IMG/VR virus record: IMGVR_UViG_3300032954_000506
Span: 1-41,388 of that record
DNA: 41,388 nucleotides
Reading direction: 5' to 3' (one strand)
Source of the DNA: a virus
Below the pieces are notes generated by a model that saw only the letters and a list, made by a program, of their open reading frames with translations, was not told where the DNA came from and ran no database searches. This document shows positions 13,399-21,239 of the stretch, piece after piece (the stretch's first letter is position 1; each line of letters opens with the position of its first letter). Both the position numbers and the translations under genes were made by a program.

Positions 13399-13824
13399 AT
13401 GAACGGAAAGCTGCTTGCTTCGCTGCTGCTGGTTGCCCCGATAGTTCCCGCGATGGCAGACATAAAGCGCCTTGACTGTATGCCGAGCAATGCCACGGCA
13501 GGGTATGTGGTCCACGCCGTCATTGACGACGCGACGGACAAGGCGGAGGCGCAGGTTTATGGCAACGGCGCCCAATGCGCCTCGAGCAAATCGTGTGAGA
13601 CAGCGGTCTACCAGAAGGACGTGCTGCCCTCTGTGATTCGCCTTACGCGCACCCAGGATTTTGGCCCATTGGCGGGCTTCGTAATTGCAACCGTAGTCGA
13701 TATCGATAGGACGACGCTGTCAGTAACCCTGCGAGTGAGCACTAAATCGTCCGGCGGGAACACCGAGAGCACGTATACAGGAACGTGCAAAATGACCGTG
13801 GACGAATCAAAGAAGCTTCTTTAG
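13399..13824 (+). CDS. Secreted lysogeny-expressed ('moron') protein
   Basis: 141 residues from ATG 13399, 4 bp after the repressor stop with AAGGA in the right place, so it is probably expressed with the repressor in the lysogen. The signal peptide is clear (MNGKLLASLLLVAPIVPAMA, cleavage after AMA). The mature part is beta-rich with five cysteines (for example CASSKSCET), suggesting disulphides in the periplasm. Codon use is less GC-biased than in neighbouring structural genes. Position and export suggest a lysogenic-conversion function such as superinfection exclusion. No family is recognised. Confidence 0.65.
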   Translation: MNGKLLASLLLVAPIVPAMADIKRLDCMPSNATAGYVVHAVIDDATDKAEAQVYGNGAQCASSKSCETAVYQKDVLPSVIRLTRTQDFGPLAGFVIATVVDIDRTTLSVTLRVSTKSSGGNTESTYTGTCKMTVDESKKLL

Positions 13825-14144
13825 GGGACGTCAAGAAACCGCAGCCGCTGCACGGTGTAGATGAAGTCCTGGGACTTCTGGTCCTCGCCGTCGAGCCCAT
13901 AGCTCGCCACCACGGTCACCATGCGCCGCTCCTGGTCGCCAGCGCCCACCATGCGGTTGTCGCTCGATGTGAGCTGCAGGGTCAGTGACGGCGCCGGATC
14001 CAGCGCCGTCCAGGCGCGCAGCTGCTGCCCGCTGTCCACGTCGTCGATTCGATAGGTGATCGAGAGCGGTGCCTGCATCTGGTTCGCGATGTTGCGGAAG
14101 ACCAGATCCAGGAAGGCGCTATCTTTTTCTTTCACGGCGCTCAT
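13821..14144 (-). CDS. Small beta-rich virion appendage protein
   Basis: 107 residues from ATG 14144 (TGAGGG upstream), 8 bp after the stop of the repeat protein gene. MSAVKEKDSAFLDLVFRNIA, then ITYRIDDVDSGQQLRAWTAL and VTVVASYGLDGEDQKSQDFI resembles the small Ig-like proteins found next to fibre genes in siphophages (general recollection). It is the last gene of the inverted appendage module. Its stop overlaps the convergent secreted-protein gene by 4 bp. Confidence 0.5.
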   Translation of the reverse strand: MSAVKEKDSAFLDLVFRNIANQMQAPLSITYRIDDVDSGQQLRAWTALDPAPSLTLQLTSSDNRMVGAGDQERRMVTVVASYGLDGEDQKSQDFIYTVQRLRFLDVP

Positions 14145-14152
14145 GGCGGCCC

Positions 14153-15745
14153 TCAGTGGAGTCGGAAGGAAATGCTGCGCGTGCGCAGCCGCCCAAAGTG
14201 GACTTCGGTGATGGGCAGCGGCGTTCCACCACCAGACAATTCGGCGGTGGCGCTTGCGCGCGCCACCGCATCACCGGAGAGCTGGATGGCCGCATTGACG
14301 GTCAGCGCCGCGCCGCCCACGACCGTGGCGATCGCGCCGCCCGACAGGTGCACCTGCACCTGCAGCTGGCCGGTGGCGAGGCTATCGGCCACGGCCTGTG
14401 CGGTCAGCGGGATCTGCAGGTGCAGCTGGGCGACCGCCGATGCGCCCGCCGCCGCGGCGCCGGCCAGTGCCGCCTGGCCGGTGAATTCCGCCTGGGCCTG
14501 CGCGCCCGCCGCCGCGGCGCCAGTGAGCGGCACGCCGTGCGTCAGGCTCCCGCTGGCGGCGGCGCTACCAATGGCCTGCCCGGACAGGTGCGCGCTGACC
14601 GTGAGCGCGCCGGCGGTCACGGCACCAAGATTCGCGGCGCCGGCGAGCGGCACCTGGTGGATGAGATCGGCCTGCGCCAGCACCGCGGCCACCGCCGCGC
14701 CGCTCAGCAAGACGTTCAGGCGAAGCACCGCCGCGGCCGATGCGCCGGCGACGGCCCCGCCGGCAAGGTTTACCGCGCCATTGGTGCTGAGATCCGCAGC
14801 GCCATTGGCGCCTGCCGCCGCGGCGCCAGCAAGCGGCACCAGGTGAGTGGCCTGCGCGGCCGCAAGCGCCGCGGCGAATGCATCACCGCCCAGGTGAATC
14901 GAAAGCTGCAGTCCTGCGGCGCCTACGGCTGACCCCAGCGCTGCGCCAGTGAGTGGCACGCCGTGCAACAGCGCGCCGCTTCCCAGCGCCGATGCAACAG
15001 CCGCCCCGATGAGCGTCACGCCTTTGCTCAATGCGCCGGTGGCCGCCGCGCTAGCCGCGGCATCACCGGCGAGAGCTTGGGTCCCGCCCGAGGCCATTTT
15101 CACCTCGACCGCCAATGCGCCGGCGTAGGCATACGCGGCGCTGGTGGTCATTGCGGGCGAGGTATCCGCGCTCGTCTTATAGGCCAGCGCGCCCGCGAAT
15201 GTGTACGGGCTCGTCGCCTGCTGGAGGAAGGTCGGATTCCAGCCGGATTCCGGCGTGAGCGGGTTGGACCCGTCAGAGGTTCCGAGCTGCAGCGTCAGAT
15301 TGCCGGGGTTCGAAAAAGCCGCCAGCGCGCACGTCAATGCGTTGGGCGTGACGCCGGCGGTATTGATGGACATTCCATTGGGGGTGCCAAAGCAGTCCGC
15401 CGCGGCCGCCGGCAATCCCACCGTGTCCTCGTCGATCTCGACCACGCCGGCCGCGTGCGACCAGAACGCCGCGTGATGGAACGTCACGGCGCTGGATGCC
15501 GGGGAGCCGGATGTTTTGCAGGCCCAGAACGAGATCTCTCGATCGTCATTGCCGTCGTTGTAGACCAGCGCGCTGCCGATCTGCACCCATGTTCCATGTC
15601 CGGTGACGCTGGTGCAGTGGGCGTATCCCTCGATCCAGCCGAACAACAACTTGTTGGCGCCGGGCGTGAAGGCGGTGATGACCGTCGTACTGGCCTCATT
15701 TTGCGGGGCATCGGTCAGTCCGCGACTTGTGAGCGACCAGGTCAT
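14153..15745 (-). CDS. Fibre-like protein with about 14 twenty-residue repeats
   Basis: 530 residues from ATG 15745. Residues about 1-215 form a beta-rich domain (STTVITAFTPGANKLLFGWI, FHHAAFWSHAAGVVEIDE) like jelly-roll domains of phage fibres. Residues about 220-510 contain around 14 units of the form L-(S/A/T)-G-(A/D/G)-A-x-A-x-A-x-A-x-(A/G)-x-L-x-(L/V)-x-(V/I)-(P/H/L), for example LTGAALGSAVGAAGLQLSIH. The periodic small/hydrophobic pattern suggests a fibrous shaft. The C terminus is unique (ITEVHFGRLRTRSISFRLH). It is transcribed against the late genes. A tail-fibre or decoration role is inferred. Confidence 0.6.
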   Translation of the reverse strand: MTWSLTSRGLTDAPQNEASTTVITAFTPGANKLLFGWIEGYAHCTSVTGHGTWVQIGSALVYNDGNDDREISFWACKTSGSPASSAVTFHHAAFWSHAAGVVEIDEDTVGLPAAAADCFGTPNGMSINTAGVTPNALTCALAAFSNPGNLTLQLGTSDGSNPLTPESGWNPTFLQQATSPYTFAGALAYKTSADTSPAMTTSAAYAYAGALAVEVKMASGGTQALAGDAAASAAATGALSKGVTLIGAAVASALGSGALLHGVPLTGAALGSAVGAAGLQLSIHLGGDAFAAALAAAQATHLVPLAGAAAAGANGAADLSTNGAVNLAGGAVAGASAAAVLRLNVLLSGAAVAAVLAQADLIHQVPLAGAANLGAVTAGALTVSAHLSGQAIGSAAASGSLTHGVPLTGAAAAGAQAQAEFTGQAALAGAAAAGASAVAQLHLQIPLTAQAVADSLATGQLQVQVHLSGGAIATVVGGAALTVNAAIQLSGDAVARASATAELSGGGTPLPITEVHFGRLRTRSISFRLH

Positions 15746-15865
15746 GTAAGTTCGTGGTTCCCCTGGGCGAGGCCAGCGACAGCGGCTCTCGAATCAGCCC
15801 GTCGGCCATGAACGCCGCGCACCGCGCGATGATGGGGCTGCATCACCGCGGGCGCGGATGCGGCG

Positions 15866-16465
15866 CTACTGCAAGGTGACGGTCAATGCCCCCGCGGCAA
15901 AACTCACCGCGTCCCCGCTGTTGATCGTCTTGTTCGTGGTCAGCGGCGCGCAGATGAGCTCGTTGCCGCTGGTCGAGGCATCGGCGAGGAACCAGGAGAC
16001 GACCGTTCCCCAGCCCGCCGTCGGCGTCGGGAAGGTAATGGTGTTGTTATTGGAGATCTGGCCGCCCGTGCCGGTGCTGGCGGTGGTACTGCCAGCGCTT
16101 TGCGTGCCTGCCCAGTTTGCGAGCGAGCTCGTCACCGCAACCCGCGCATACGAGCCACCCGAGACCTCGGTGCCGAATGAGCTGTCGGAGCAGGCCGCGG
16201 TAGAAAGCCCCACATACACGGTGCTCGGCGCGGTGAAGGTCTGCCCGCGGAAGATGAAATCCGCGAGCTTGTTCTCCGCGTAGTCGCTGAACGCCTGCGC
16301 GTTGCCGGTTTGCGGTGCGAGCAGCGCGATGCTGGCGACGGTTGTTGCGGCGATCGGCGCGGCGACCGGCGCGACAGTGGTCACCGTCGTGACGGCCAGG
16401 GAGCTGAGCGCCAGTACTGCCGCGATGGCGGCGGCGCGGGCGCGGGTGATCAGTGTGCGGATCAT
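15866..16465 (-). CDS. Tail-fibre-type domain behind an N-terminal signal/anchor sequence
   Basis: 199 residues from ATG 16465 with GAGGTAA upstream. Residues about 60-199 match a common phage fibre-associated domain: FSDYAENKLADFIFRGQTFT, STVYVGLSTAACSDSSFGTE, VSGGSYARVAV, then ITFPTPTAGWGTVVSWFLAD and an end AAGALTVTLQ. Unusually, residues 1-57 are a basic start (MIRTLITRARAAAIAAVLAL) plus a long Ala/Val/Thr hydrophobic stretch ending TGNAQA. This looks like a signal peptide or membrane anchor, which virion fibre proteins normally lack. The domain assignment is from memory of similar 'YVALHTA' proteins. Confidence 0.6.
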   Translation of the reverse strand: MIRTLITRARAAAIAAVLALSSLAVTTVTTVAPVAAPIAATTVASIALLAPQTGNAQAFSDYAENKLADFIFRGQTFTAPSTVYVGLSTAACSDSSFGTEVSGGSYARVAVTSSLANWAGTQSAGSTTASTGTGGQISNNNTITFPTPTAGWGTVVSWFLADASTSGNELICAPLTTNKTINSGDAVSFAAGALTVTLQ

Positions 16466-16496
16466 GGCGGGTTACCTCGTGGTGGCGGCGGAAGGG

Positions 16497-16946
16497 TTAC
16501 GGGGCGACCTGGTTCAGGTTCACCGTGACGGTGACCTGCAGGCCGGTGGGCGCGTTGGGAACGCTGACGATGAAGGCTTTGGTGGCCTGTGCGGAGAGCG
16601 AGCTGCACACGTCGTTGCACGCGGCGACCCGGAAATAGAGCGTCGAGCCATTCGGCACCACGCCCTGGTACTGGTAGGTCGTCGCAGCCGGCCCGAGCTC
16701 CAGCGTCGGCGTCGCGCCGGCGTCGGGAATGCTGTTCGGACTGATGAACACCTGCACCTTCTTCAGTGCGTTGGTGCCGGCGAGCTGGCCGCCCAGCGTA
16801 TCGGTGGTGGGCAGCGTCCAGCTCATGCTGGCAGTGGCGGTGACCTGTGCGGGATCGGCGGCGTATCCGCGGGACATCCCCACGACGGATATCGCCAACA
16901 GCGCTATGAGCATCGGGATGGACCGTGCGAACAGTGAACGAGACAT
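16497..16946 (-). CDS. Secreted Fn3-like protein
   Basis: 149 residues from ATG 16946 with AGGAG directly upstream. The signal peptide is clear (MSRSLFARSIPMLIALLAIS, ending SRGYAA). One fibronectin-III-like domain follows: VTATASMSWTLPTTDTLGGQ, LKKVQVFISPNS, then STLYFRVAACNDVCSSLSAQ. It is the first gene of the four-gene minus-strand module that faces the repressor. Function unknown; an exported adhesin or an appendage partner is possible. Confidence 0.55.
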   Translation of the reverse strand: MSRSLFARSIPMLIALLAISVVGMSRGYAADPAQVTATASMSWTLPTTDTLGGQLAGTNALKKVQVFISPNSIPDAGATPTLELGPAATTYQYQGVVPNGSTLYFRVAACNDVCSSLSAQATKAFIVSVPNAPTGLQVTVTVNLNQVAP

Positions 16947-17029
16947 GAGAGCTCCTGGTGGGTGACTGAAACGAGGCCCTTGCGGCGCCATCGCGTGCTC
17001 GTCATGCTGATAAGTGCTCCTGCACTTGG

Positions 17030-17049
17030 CATTGGGACATGTCCCAATG
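17030..17049. promoter_or_regulatory. Late control palindrome, copy 1 (before endolysin)
   Basis: A perfect 20-bp palindrome whose 16-bp core TTGGGACATGTCCCAA (17032-17047) recurs exactly at 25322-25337. The shared stretch extends to 19 nt with TGA on the right side. It is 18 nt before the endolysin ATG, at the start of the rightward late genes. In Mu, C-dependent late promoters lie before the lysis and head genes, and the two copies here fit those positions. The likely binder is the Mor-like protein; an RNA hairpin role is the alternative. Confidence 0.65.
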
Positions 17050-17067
17050 ACTCGCGGTGGCGCGTCC

Positions 17068-17580
17068 ATGACGCTGCCGGGCATGTCAGGGATCTACGGG
17101 CTTGACCCGGCTCAGTTCGGCGTTCGCATCATCCGGCCACTGCTGGTGGACATCGGTCTGTGGTCGACCGTGGCCGAGCGCCTGGTGCTCGGCACCGCCA
17201 TGCAGGAATCCCGCCTCACGTACCTGCAGCAGGTGAGCGGCCCGGCCATCGGCATCTATCAGATGGAGCCGGCCACTTACGACGACATCCGCTGCAACTT
17301 CCTGGCGAACCAGCGCGCGCTGCGCCTGCACGTGGATGCCTGGGCCATCGGCGCCGCCAATGCGCGCGAGATGGAGGGCAACCTCTACTTCGCCACCGCC
17401 ATGTGCCGGGTGCTCTATCGTCGCGTGAGCGATCCGCTGCCGCGCGCGGATGACGCCGCCGGGCTCGCCGCCTACTACAAGGCGCACTACAACACGCCGC
17501 TCGGCAAAGCCACGGTCGACCAGGCCCTGCCTCACTTCCAGCGCGCGATCGACGCTTTTTCAACCGGAGGGTTGTCATGA
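17068..17580 (+). CDS. Endolysin, lytic-transglycosylase (SLT) type
   Basis: 170 residues from ATG 17068; 17047 is an in-frame alternative that would overlap the palindrome. The SLT-like motif has the presumed catalytic Glu47 in LGTAMQESRLT, followed by GPAIGIYQMEP, then a helical C-terminal part (YYKAHYNTPLGKATVDQALP). It should cleave the glycan strands of peptidoglycan during host lysis. No signal peptide is seen, so it needs a holin. It is the first late gene, and its stop overlaps the lipoprotein start (ATGA). Confidence 0.75.
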   Translation: MTLPGMSGIYGLDPAQFGVRIIRPLLVDIGLWSTVAERLVLGTAMQESRLTYLQQVSGPAIGIYQMEPATYDDIRCNFLANQRALRLHVDAWAIGAANAREMEGNLYFATAMCRVLYRRVSDPLPRADDAAGLAAYYKAHYNTPLGKATVDQALPHFQRAIDAFSTGGLS

Positions 17581-18002
17581 AGGCACGAGTCTTGTGTTTG
17601 GTCGCCGCGCTGGGCGCGGTGCTGGTGGGGCTGACCGCCTGCCAGGAGGACATGGCGCGTATCACTGTCCAGTACGCCACGATGAAGGTCATCGAGAAGG
17701 GCGACACGCCAGCCGCCCAGCAGCAGCGCGCGGCGCGGATCCACCAGATCGCCTCGGATGCGGAAGGGCTGCTCAAAGGCGTCACCGTGACCGTGAACCT
17801 GCTGGAAGCGGCCGTGCGTGAGCAGGTGGGCAAGCTGAACCTGTCGCCGTCGGACGGCTTTCTCGTCGACGCACTGATCAGCCAGGTGGTGAGCGACCTG
17901 CAGCAGAAGGTGGGCACCGCCGCGCTCAACGAGGACCAGCGATTCAAGGTCGCGAAGGTACTCGACTGGGTGATCTCCGGCGCCGCGCAGGCCGGAGGCT
18001 AG
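17577..18002 (+). CDS. Phage lipoprotein near the lysis gene
   Basis: 141 residues from ATG 17577. A lipoprotein signal MKARVLCLVAALGAVLVGLT, then AC at the lipobox (LTAC), predicts lipidation at Cys22. The mature part is helical (AQQQRAARIHQIASDAEGLL). It sits immediately after the endolysin and is co-translated. A spanin-like or lysis-control function is possible but it lacks the short Pro-rich form of o-spanins, so this is speculation. Confidence 0.65.
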   Translation: MKARVLCLVAALGAVLVGLTACQEDMARITVQYATMKVIEKGDTPAAQQQRAARIHQIASDAEGLLKGVTVTVNLLEAAVREQVGKLNLSPSDGFLVDALISQVVSDLQQKVGTAALNEDQRFKVAKVLDWVISGAAQAGG

Positions 18003-18010
18003 CGGCGGCC

Positions 18011-18457
18011 ATGTTCATCGGCGAGCTCGATGTCCGGGCGTATCGTGGGCACGACGATGAGTGGGTCGTGCTCAGCGACATGTGGTGGCGCGATGCCGCG
18101 TTTGCCGTTGCCCTGGGCGCGCCCGAGCTCGCCGAGATCAAGGTTCCGCGCGGGTTCGTCACGGACCTGGCGAGCATTCCCAGGCCACTGCGCGGGTTGC
18201 TTGACGTCAACGGACCCTCGCGCCGCGCCGCGCCGCTGCACGACTACCTGTACTGCTCGCAGCCGTGCCTGCGGGCGCAGGCCGATGCGCTATTCCACTT
18301 CGCCCTGGCCACGGAGGGCGTCGGCCTGATCGACAGGAACATCTACTACGCCGGCGTGCGCGGCGGCGGGTGGTACTACTGGAACAAGCGCCTGCGCGAT
18401 CCTCACCTGCGCGCCGAGGACTTTGTGCCGCCTGGCTACTGGGAGGCAGGCGCGTGA
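18011..18457 (+). CDS. DUF1353 family protein
   Basis: 148 residues from ATG 18011. Family features: IKVPRGFVTDLASIPRPLRG, then RRAAPLHDYLYCSQ and ADALFHFALATEGVGLIDRN with YYAGVRGGGWYYWNK. The conserved F-TD-AS-PR and HDYLY motifs are typical of DUF1353 (small phage and Mu-like proteins of unknown function, often next to lysis genes). Soluble, no signal peptide. Confidence 0.75.
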   Translation: MFIGELDVRAYRGHDDEWVVLSDMWWRDAAFAVALGAPELAEIKVPRGFVTDLASIPRPLRGLLDVNGPSRRAAPLHDYLYCSQPCLRAQADALFHFALATEGVGLIDRNIYYAGVRGGGWYYWNKRLRDPHLRAEDFVPPGYWEAGA

Positions 18458-18807
18458 CGATCCAGATCGATTTCTGGCAGCTGGTGCTCGCCGTGGCGGG
18501 GCTGTTGGCCGCCATTGGCGGCGCGTTCTTTCTGATGTTCCGGATGCTGCTGGCGCAGGACCGCTCTCTGCAGGACGAGCGGTTCTCGAACTTCCGGGCG
18601 GACATCGAAAAGCTCCAGGGCATGGAGACGCGCTTTTCCACCTGGCTCATTGAGGCATCCGAGAAGTTTGTCCGGCGGGAGGACTACGTTCGCAACCAGA
18701 CGGTCATCGAGGCCAAGCTGGATGCGATCGGCAGCCGGGTGGAGCTTTCGCGCGTGGAGCACGTGCGAGCCGAGCTGCTGAAACTTCACGGAACGAAGGG
18801 GGTTTGA
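18454..18807 (+). CDS. Membrane protein with coiled coil (DUF2730-like)
   Basis: 117 residues from GTG 18454 (GTGA overlap with the stop before it). One N-terminal membrane helix (WQLVLAVAGLLAAIGGAFFL) is followed by a charged coiled coil. The layout recalls DUF2730 proteins at this locus in Mu-like phages, just before the small terminase genes. It could contribute to lysis, but nothing in the sequence proves it. Confidence 0.6.
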   Translation: MTIQIDFWQLVLAVAGLLAAIGGAFFLMFRMLLAQDRSLQDERFSNFRADIEKLQGMETRFSTWLIEASEKFVRREDYVRNQTVIEAKLDAIGSRVELSRVEHVRAELLKLHGTKGV

Positions 18808-19115
18808 TGTCCACTGCCACTATCCGCACGCCACAGATCCGTTGGATCATCCTGCTGGCGCTCAACAACGCTCGCCCATACGGTGCCCACGAGCAGGTGC
18901 TGCTGGCCACCGTCCAGGCGATCTACCCGGACGCCACCAGGGAGGAGATCCGTCGCGAGCTGGACTACCTCGACCAGGACAGCCGGAACCTGATCTCCGT
19001 GCGCAAGGCGCCGGATGGTCACTGGCACGCCGAGCTCGCCCGCTATGGCGTCGATCTGGTCGAATACCAGGTCGAGTGCGACCCGGGCATCCTGCGCCCG
19101 GAAAAGTACTGGTGA
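18807..19115 (+). CDS. Small winged-helix protein (VpaChn25_0724-like)
   Basis: 102 residues from ATG 18807 (TGATG overlap). IRWIILLALNNARPYGAHEQ, then ATREEIRRELDYLDQDSRNL and HAELARYGVDLVEYQVE matches the small winged-helix phage protein placed before the small terminase in many Mu-like genomes. It may regulate or assist packaging. The family name is given from memory. Confidence 0.65.
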   Translation: MSTATIRTPQIRWIILLALNNARPYGAHEQVLLATVQAIYPDATREEIRRELDYLDQDSRNLISVRKAPDGHWHAELARYGVDLVEYQVECDPGILRPEKYW

Positions 19116-19119
19116 GGCG

Positions 19120-19659
19120 ATGCCACCGCGCAGCAAGATCGCGCAGCTGCCTGAGGAGCTGAAGGGCGCGCTGAACCGCCGGCTCATCGAGGGCGGATTC
19201 AGCGGCTACGAGGATCTCTCGGCGTGGCTGACCGAGCAGGGCTTTTCGATCGGGAAGTCTGCGGTCGGTGCATACGGCCTCTCGCTGCAGCGGCGGCTGG
19301 ATTCCATCAGGACGAGTACGGAAGCGGCCCGCCTGATTGCGCAGGCCGCTCCCGATGAAACCGATGACCGCGGCGGGGCCTCCATCTCGCTGCTGCAAAC
19401 CGCCCTGTTCAACGTGATGGTGGCGATCGAGGAGGCCGAGAACGAGAAGGACGCGATCAAGAAGGCCGAAACCCTTTCCAAGATCGCCCGGGCGCTGGCG
19501 GATCTGACGCGCGCCGGAGTCACGCGCAACAAGTGGGTGGCTGAGGTACGCGAGAAGGCCGCCGATGCCGCGGCTGAGGTCAAGAAGATCGCAGCCAACG
19601 CTGGCCTGTCCGAGGAGGCGATCGCCGCGATCGACGCGCGCATCATGGGGATTCCCTGA
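19120..19659 (+). CDS. Small terminase subunit (Mu gp27-like, DUF3486)
   Basis: 179 residues from ATG 19120. The N terminus SKIAQLPEELKGALNRRLIE, then YEDLSAWLTEQGFSIGKSAV and GAYGLSLQRRLDSIRTS is the DUF3486 signature (HTH for DNA recognition). A helical oligomerisation region follows. It should recognise phage DNA near an end and deliver it to the large subunit. TGATG overlap with the large subunit supports joint translation. Confidence 0.85.
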   Translation: MPPRSKIAQLPEELKGALNRRLIEGGFSGYEDLSAWLTEQGFSIGKSAVGAYGLSLQRRLDSIRTSTEAARLIAQAAPDETDDRGGASISLLQTALFNVMVAIEEAENEKDAIKKAETLSKIARALADLTRAGVTRNKWVAEVREKAADAAAEVKKIAANAGLSEEAIAAIDARIMGIP

Positions 19660-21116
19660 TGGGTAATGCCAAGATCCGCCCGCCGAACCCCCGGGCGGCG
19701 CTGCTGCCGTTTCAGGCCCGTTGGGTCAACGACAGTTCGCGTCTGAAGCTCGCCGAGAAGTCCCGTCAGATCGGCTGGACCTGGTCAAGCGCTTATGCCT
19801 GCACGCGGCGCACCGGGCGCAAGGCCGCGCGCGACGACCAATGGATTTCCAGCCGTGATGAGATCCAGGCGCGCCTGTTCGTCGAGGACTGCAAGTTCTG
19901 GCTCGACGTGATGAAGATCGCTGCCCAGTACCTGGGCGAGCAGCTCGTGGACGCGGAGAAGAAACAGTCCGCGTGCGTGCTCGAGTTCGCGAATCATCGC
20001 CGCATCAACTCAATGTCGAGCAATCCTGATGCGCAGGCCGGCAAGCGCGGCGGGCGCGTGCTGGATGAGTTCGCCCTGCACCAGGATCCGCGCAAGCTCT
20101 GGGCAATCGCCTATCCAGGCATCACTTGGGGCGGCCAGCTGGAGGCGTTCTCCTCACACCGCGGCAGCGCCAACTTCTTCAACCAGCTAGTGCGCGAGGT
20201 CAAGGAAGGAGGCAACCCGAAAAAGATCAGCCTGCACACAGTCACGCTGCAGAACGCGCTGGAGCAAGGGCTGCTCTACAAGCTGCAGCAAAAGCTCCCT
20301 CCCGAGAGCGAAGTCCAGGAGATGGACGAGTCGAAGTACTTCGACTATGTGCGCGCCGGCTGCGCGGACCAGGAATCCTTCGACCAGGAGTACATGTGCA
20401 GGCCGGCTGACGACGATGCCGCGTTCCTGGAATACGACCTCATCGCATCGGCCGAGTACAAGATCGACTGGAACTGGCGCGCCATCGAGGGCCGCGACAT
20501 CTACGTCGGCGTGGACATCGGGCGCAAGCGCGACCTGACGGTGATCTGGGTGCTGGAGCGCCTCGGCGATGTCCTGTACACGCGCGAGGTCATCGAGCTG
20601 TCGAAAATGCGCAAGAGCGAGCAGGAGGCAATCCTCTGGCCGTGGATCCAGCGCGCCGGCCGCACCTGCATCGACGCGACGGGCCTCGGCATCGGCTGGG
20701 TGGATGACGCCCAGGATCACTTCGGCGAACACCGCGTCGAGGGCGTAGTGTTCACGGCCTCCACGAAGGAAGCCCTGGCCTATCCGGTGCGCGGGGCGAT
20801 GGAAGATCGCAAGCTGCGCATTCCCTACAGCCCGCAGATTCGAGCCGACCTGCGGCAGGTCACCAAGGCGGTCAGCGCCGCCGGCACCGTGCGGTTCACC
20901 GCCGAGCGCTCCCCCGACGGCCATGCGGACCGCTTCTGGGCGTTGGCCTTGGCGATCCATGCCGCCAGCACCCCGGCGGCCCGCATCGAGCTGGCCACCG
21001 CCGGCCAGCGCGCCAGCGCGGGCCTGGTCGAAATCCCCGGTACCGGCATCCTCACGCTGGAGGACGGCATGGGCATCGTCGGGGGCGGCGTGGACGTCCA
21101 GGGCTACACGGAATGA
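19659..21116 (+). CDS. Large terminase subunit (Mu gp28-like)
   Basis: 485 residues from ATG 19659. The ATPase domain has a Walker-A-like KSRQIGWT (34-41) and a Walker B GRVLDEFA (132-139). The RNase H-like nuclease domain has D286 in YVGVDIGRKRDLT, D339 in CIDATGLGIGWVDD and D424 in GHADRFWALALA, as expected for Mu-type terminases. It packages DNA by the headful route, with host DNA attached in Mu-like phages. Confidence 0.88.
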   Translation: MGNAKIRPPNPRAALLPFQARWVNDSSRLKLAEKSRQIGWTWSSAYACTRRTGRKAARDDQWISSRDEIQARLFVEDCKFWLDVMKIAAQYLGEQLVDAEKKQSACVLEFANHRRINSMSSNPDAQAGKRGGRVLDEFALHQDPRKLWAIAYPGITWGGQLEAFSSHRGSANFFNQLVREVKEGGNPKKISLHTVTLQNALEQGLLYKLQQKLPPESEVQEMDESKYFDYVRAGCADQESFDQEYMCRPADDDAAFLEYDLIASAEYKIDWNWRAIEGRDIYVGVDIGRKRDLTVIWVLERLGDVLYTREVIELSKMRKSEQEAILWPWIQRAGRTCIDATGLGIGWVDDAQDHFGEHRVEGVVFTASTKEALAYPVRGAMEDRKLRIPYSPQIRADLRQVTKAVSAAGTVRFTAERSPDGHADRFWALALAIHAASTPAARIELATAGQRASAGLVEIPGTGILTLEDGMGIVGGGVDVQGYTE

Positions 21117-21148
21117 ACGAGCCACGGAGAGGCCCTATAAGCCGCGCT

Positions 21149-21187
21149 GTAGGAGACCCGCCCCTACCCCCGTCGGTGGGCGCCTAC
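21149..21187 (+). other. Stem-loop between large terminase and portal
   Basis: The 123-bp gap 21117-21239 has no gene. GTAGG...CGCCC pairs with GGGCG-CCTAC (21149-21163 against 21178-21187) to make a two-part stem. No U-tract follows, so it is not a standard terminator. It may process or stabilise the late mRNA. Confidence 0.35.
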
Positions 21188-21239
21188 GCGGAACGTGGGC
21201 CTGTGCACACCCCTCAAATTTGGAGTTCGGAGGCTACCC

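Noticed and set aside
16871-16880. GGGACATCCC as a third copy of the late palindrome
   Set aside because: It matches only part of one arm, lies within the coding sequence of the Fn3-like protein and lacks the second arm.
13821-16946. Invertible tail-fibre segment like the Mu G loop
   Set aside because: No site-specific invertase gene and no inverted recombination sites were seen at the edges. The module is simply transcribed in the opposite direction.
21149-21187. Riboswitch or terminator between terminase and portal
   Set aside because: The stem has no U-tract and no known riboswitch core, and transcription must continue into the portal gene.
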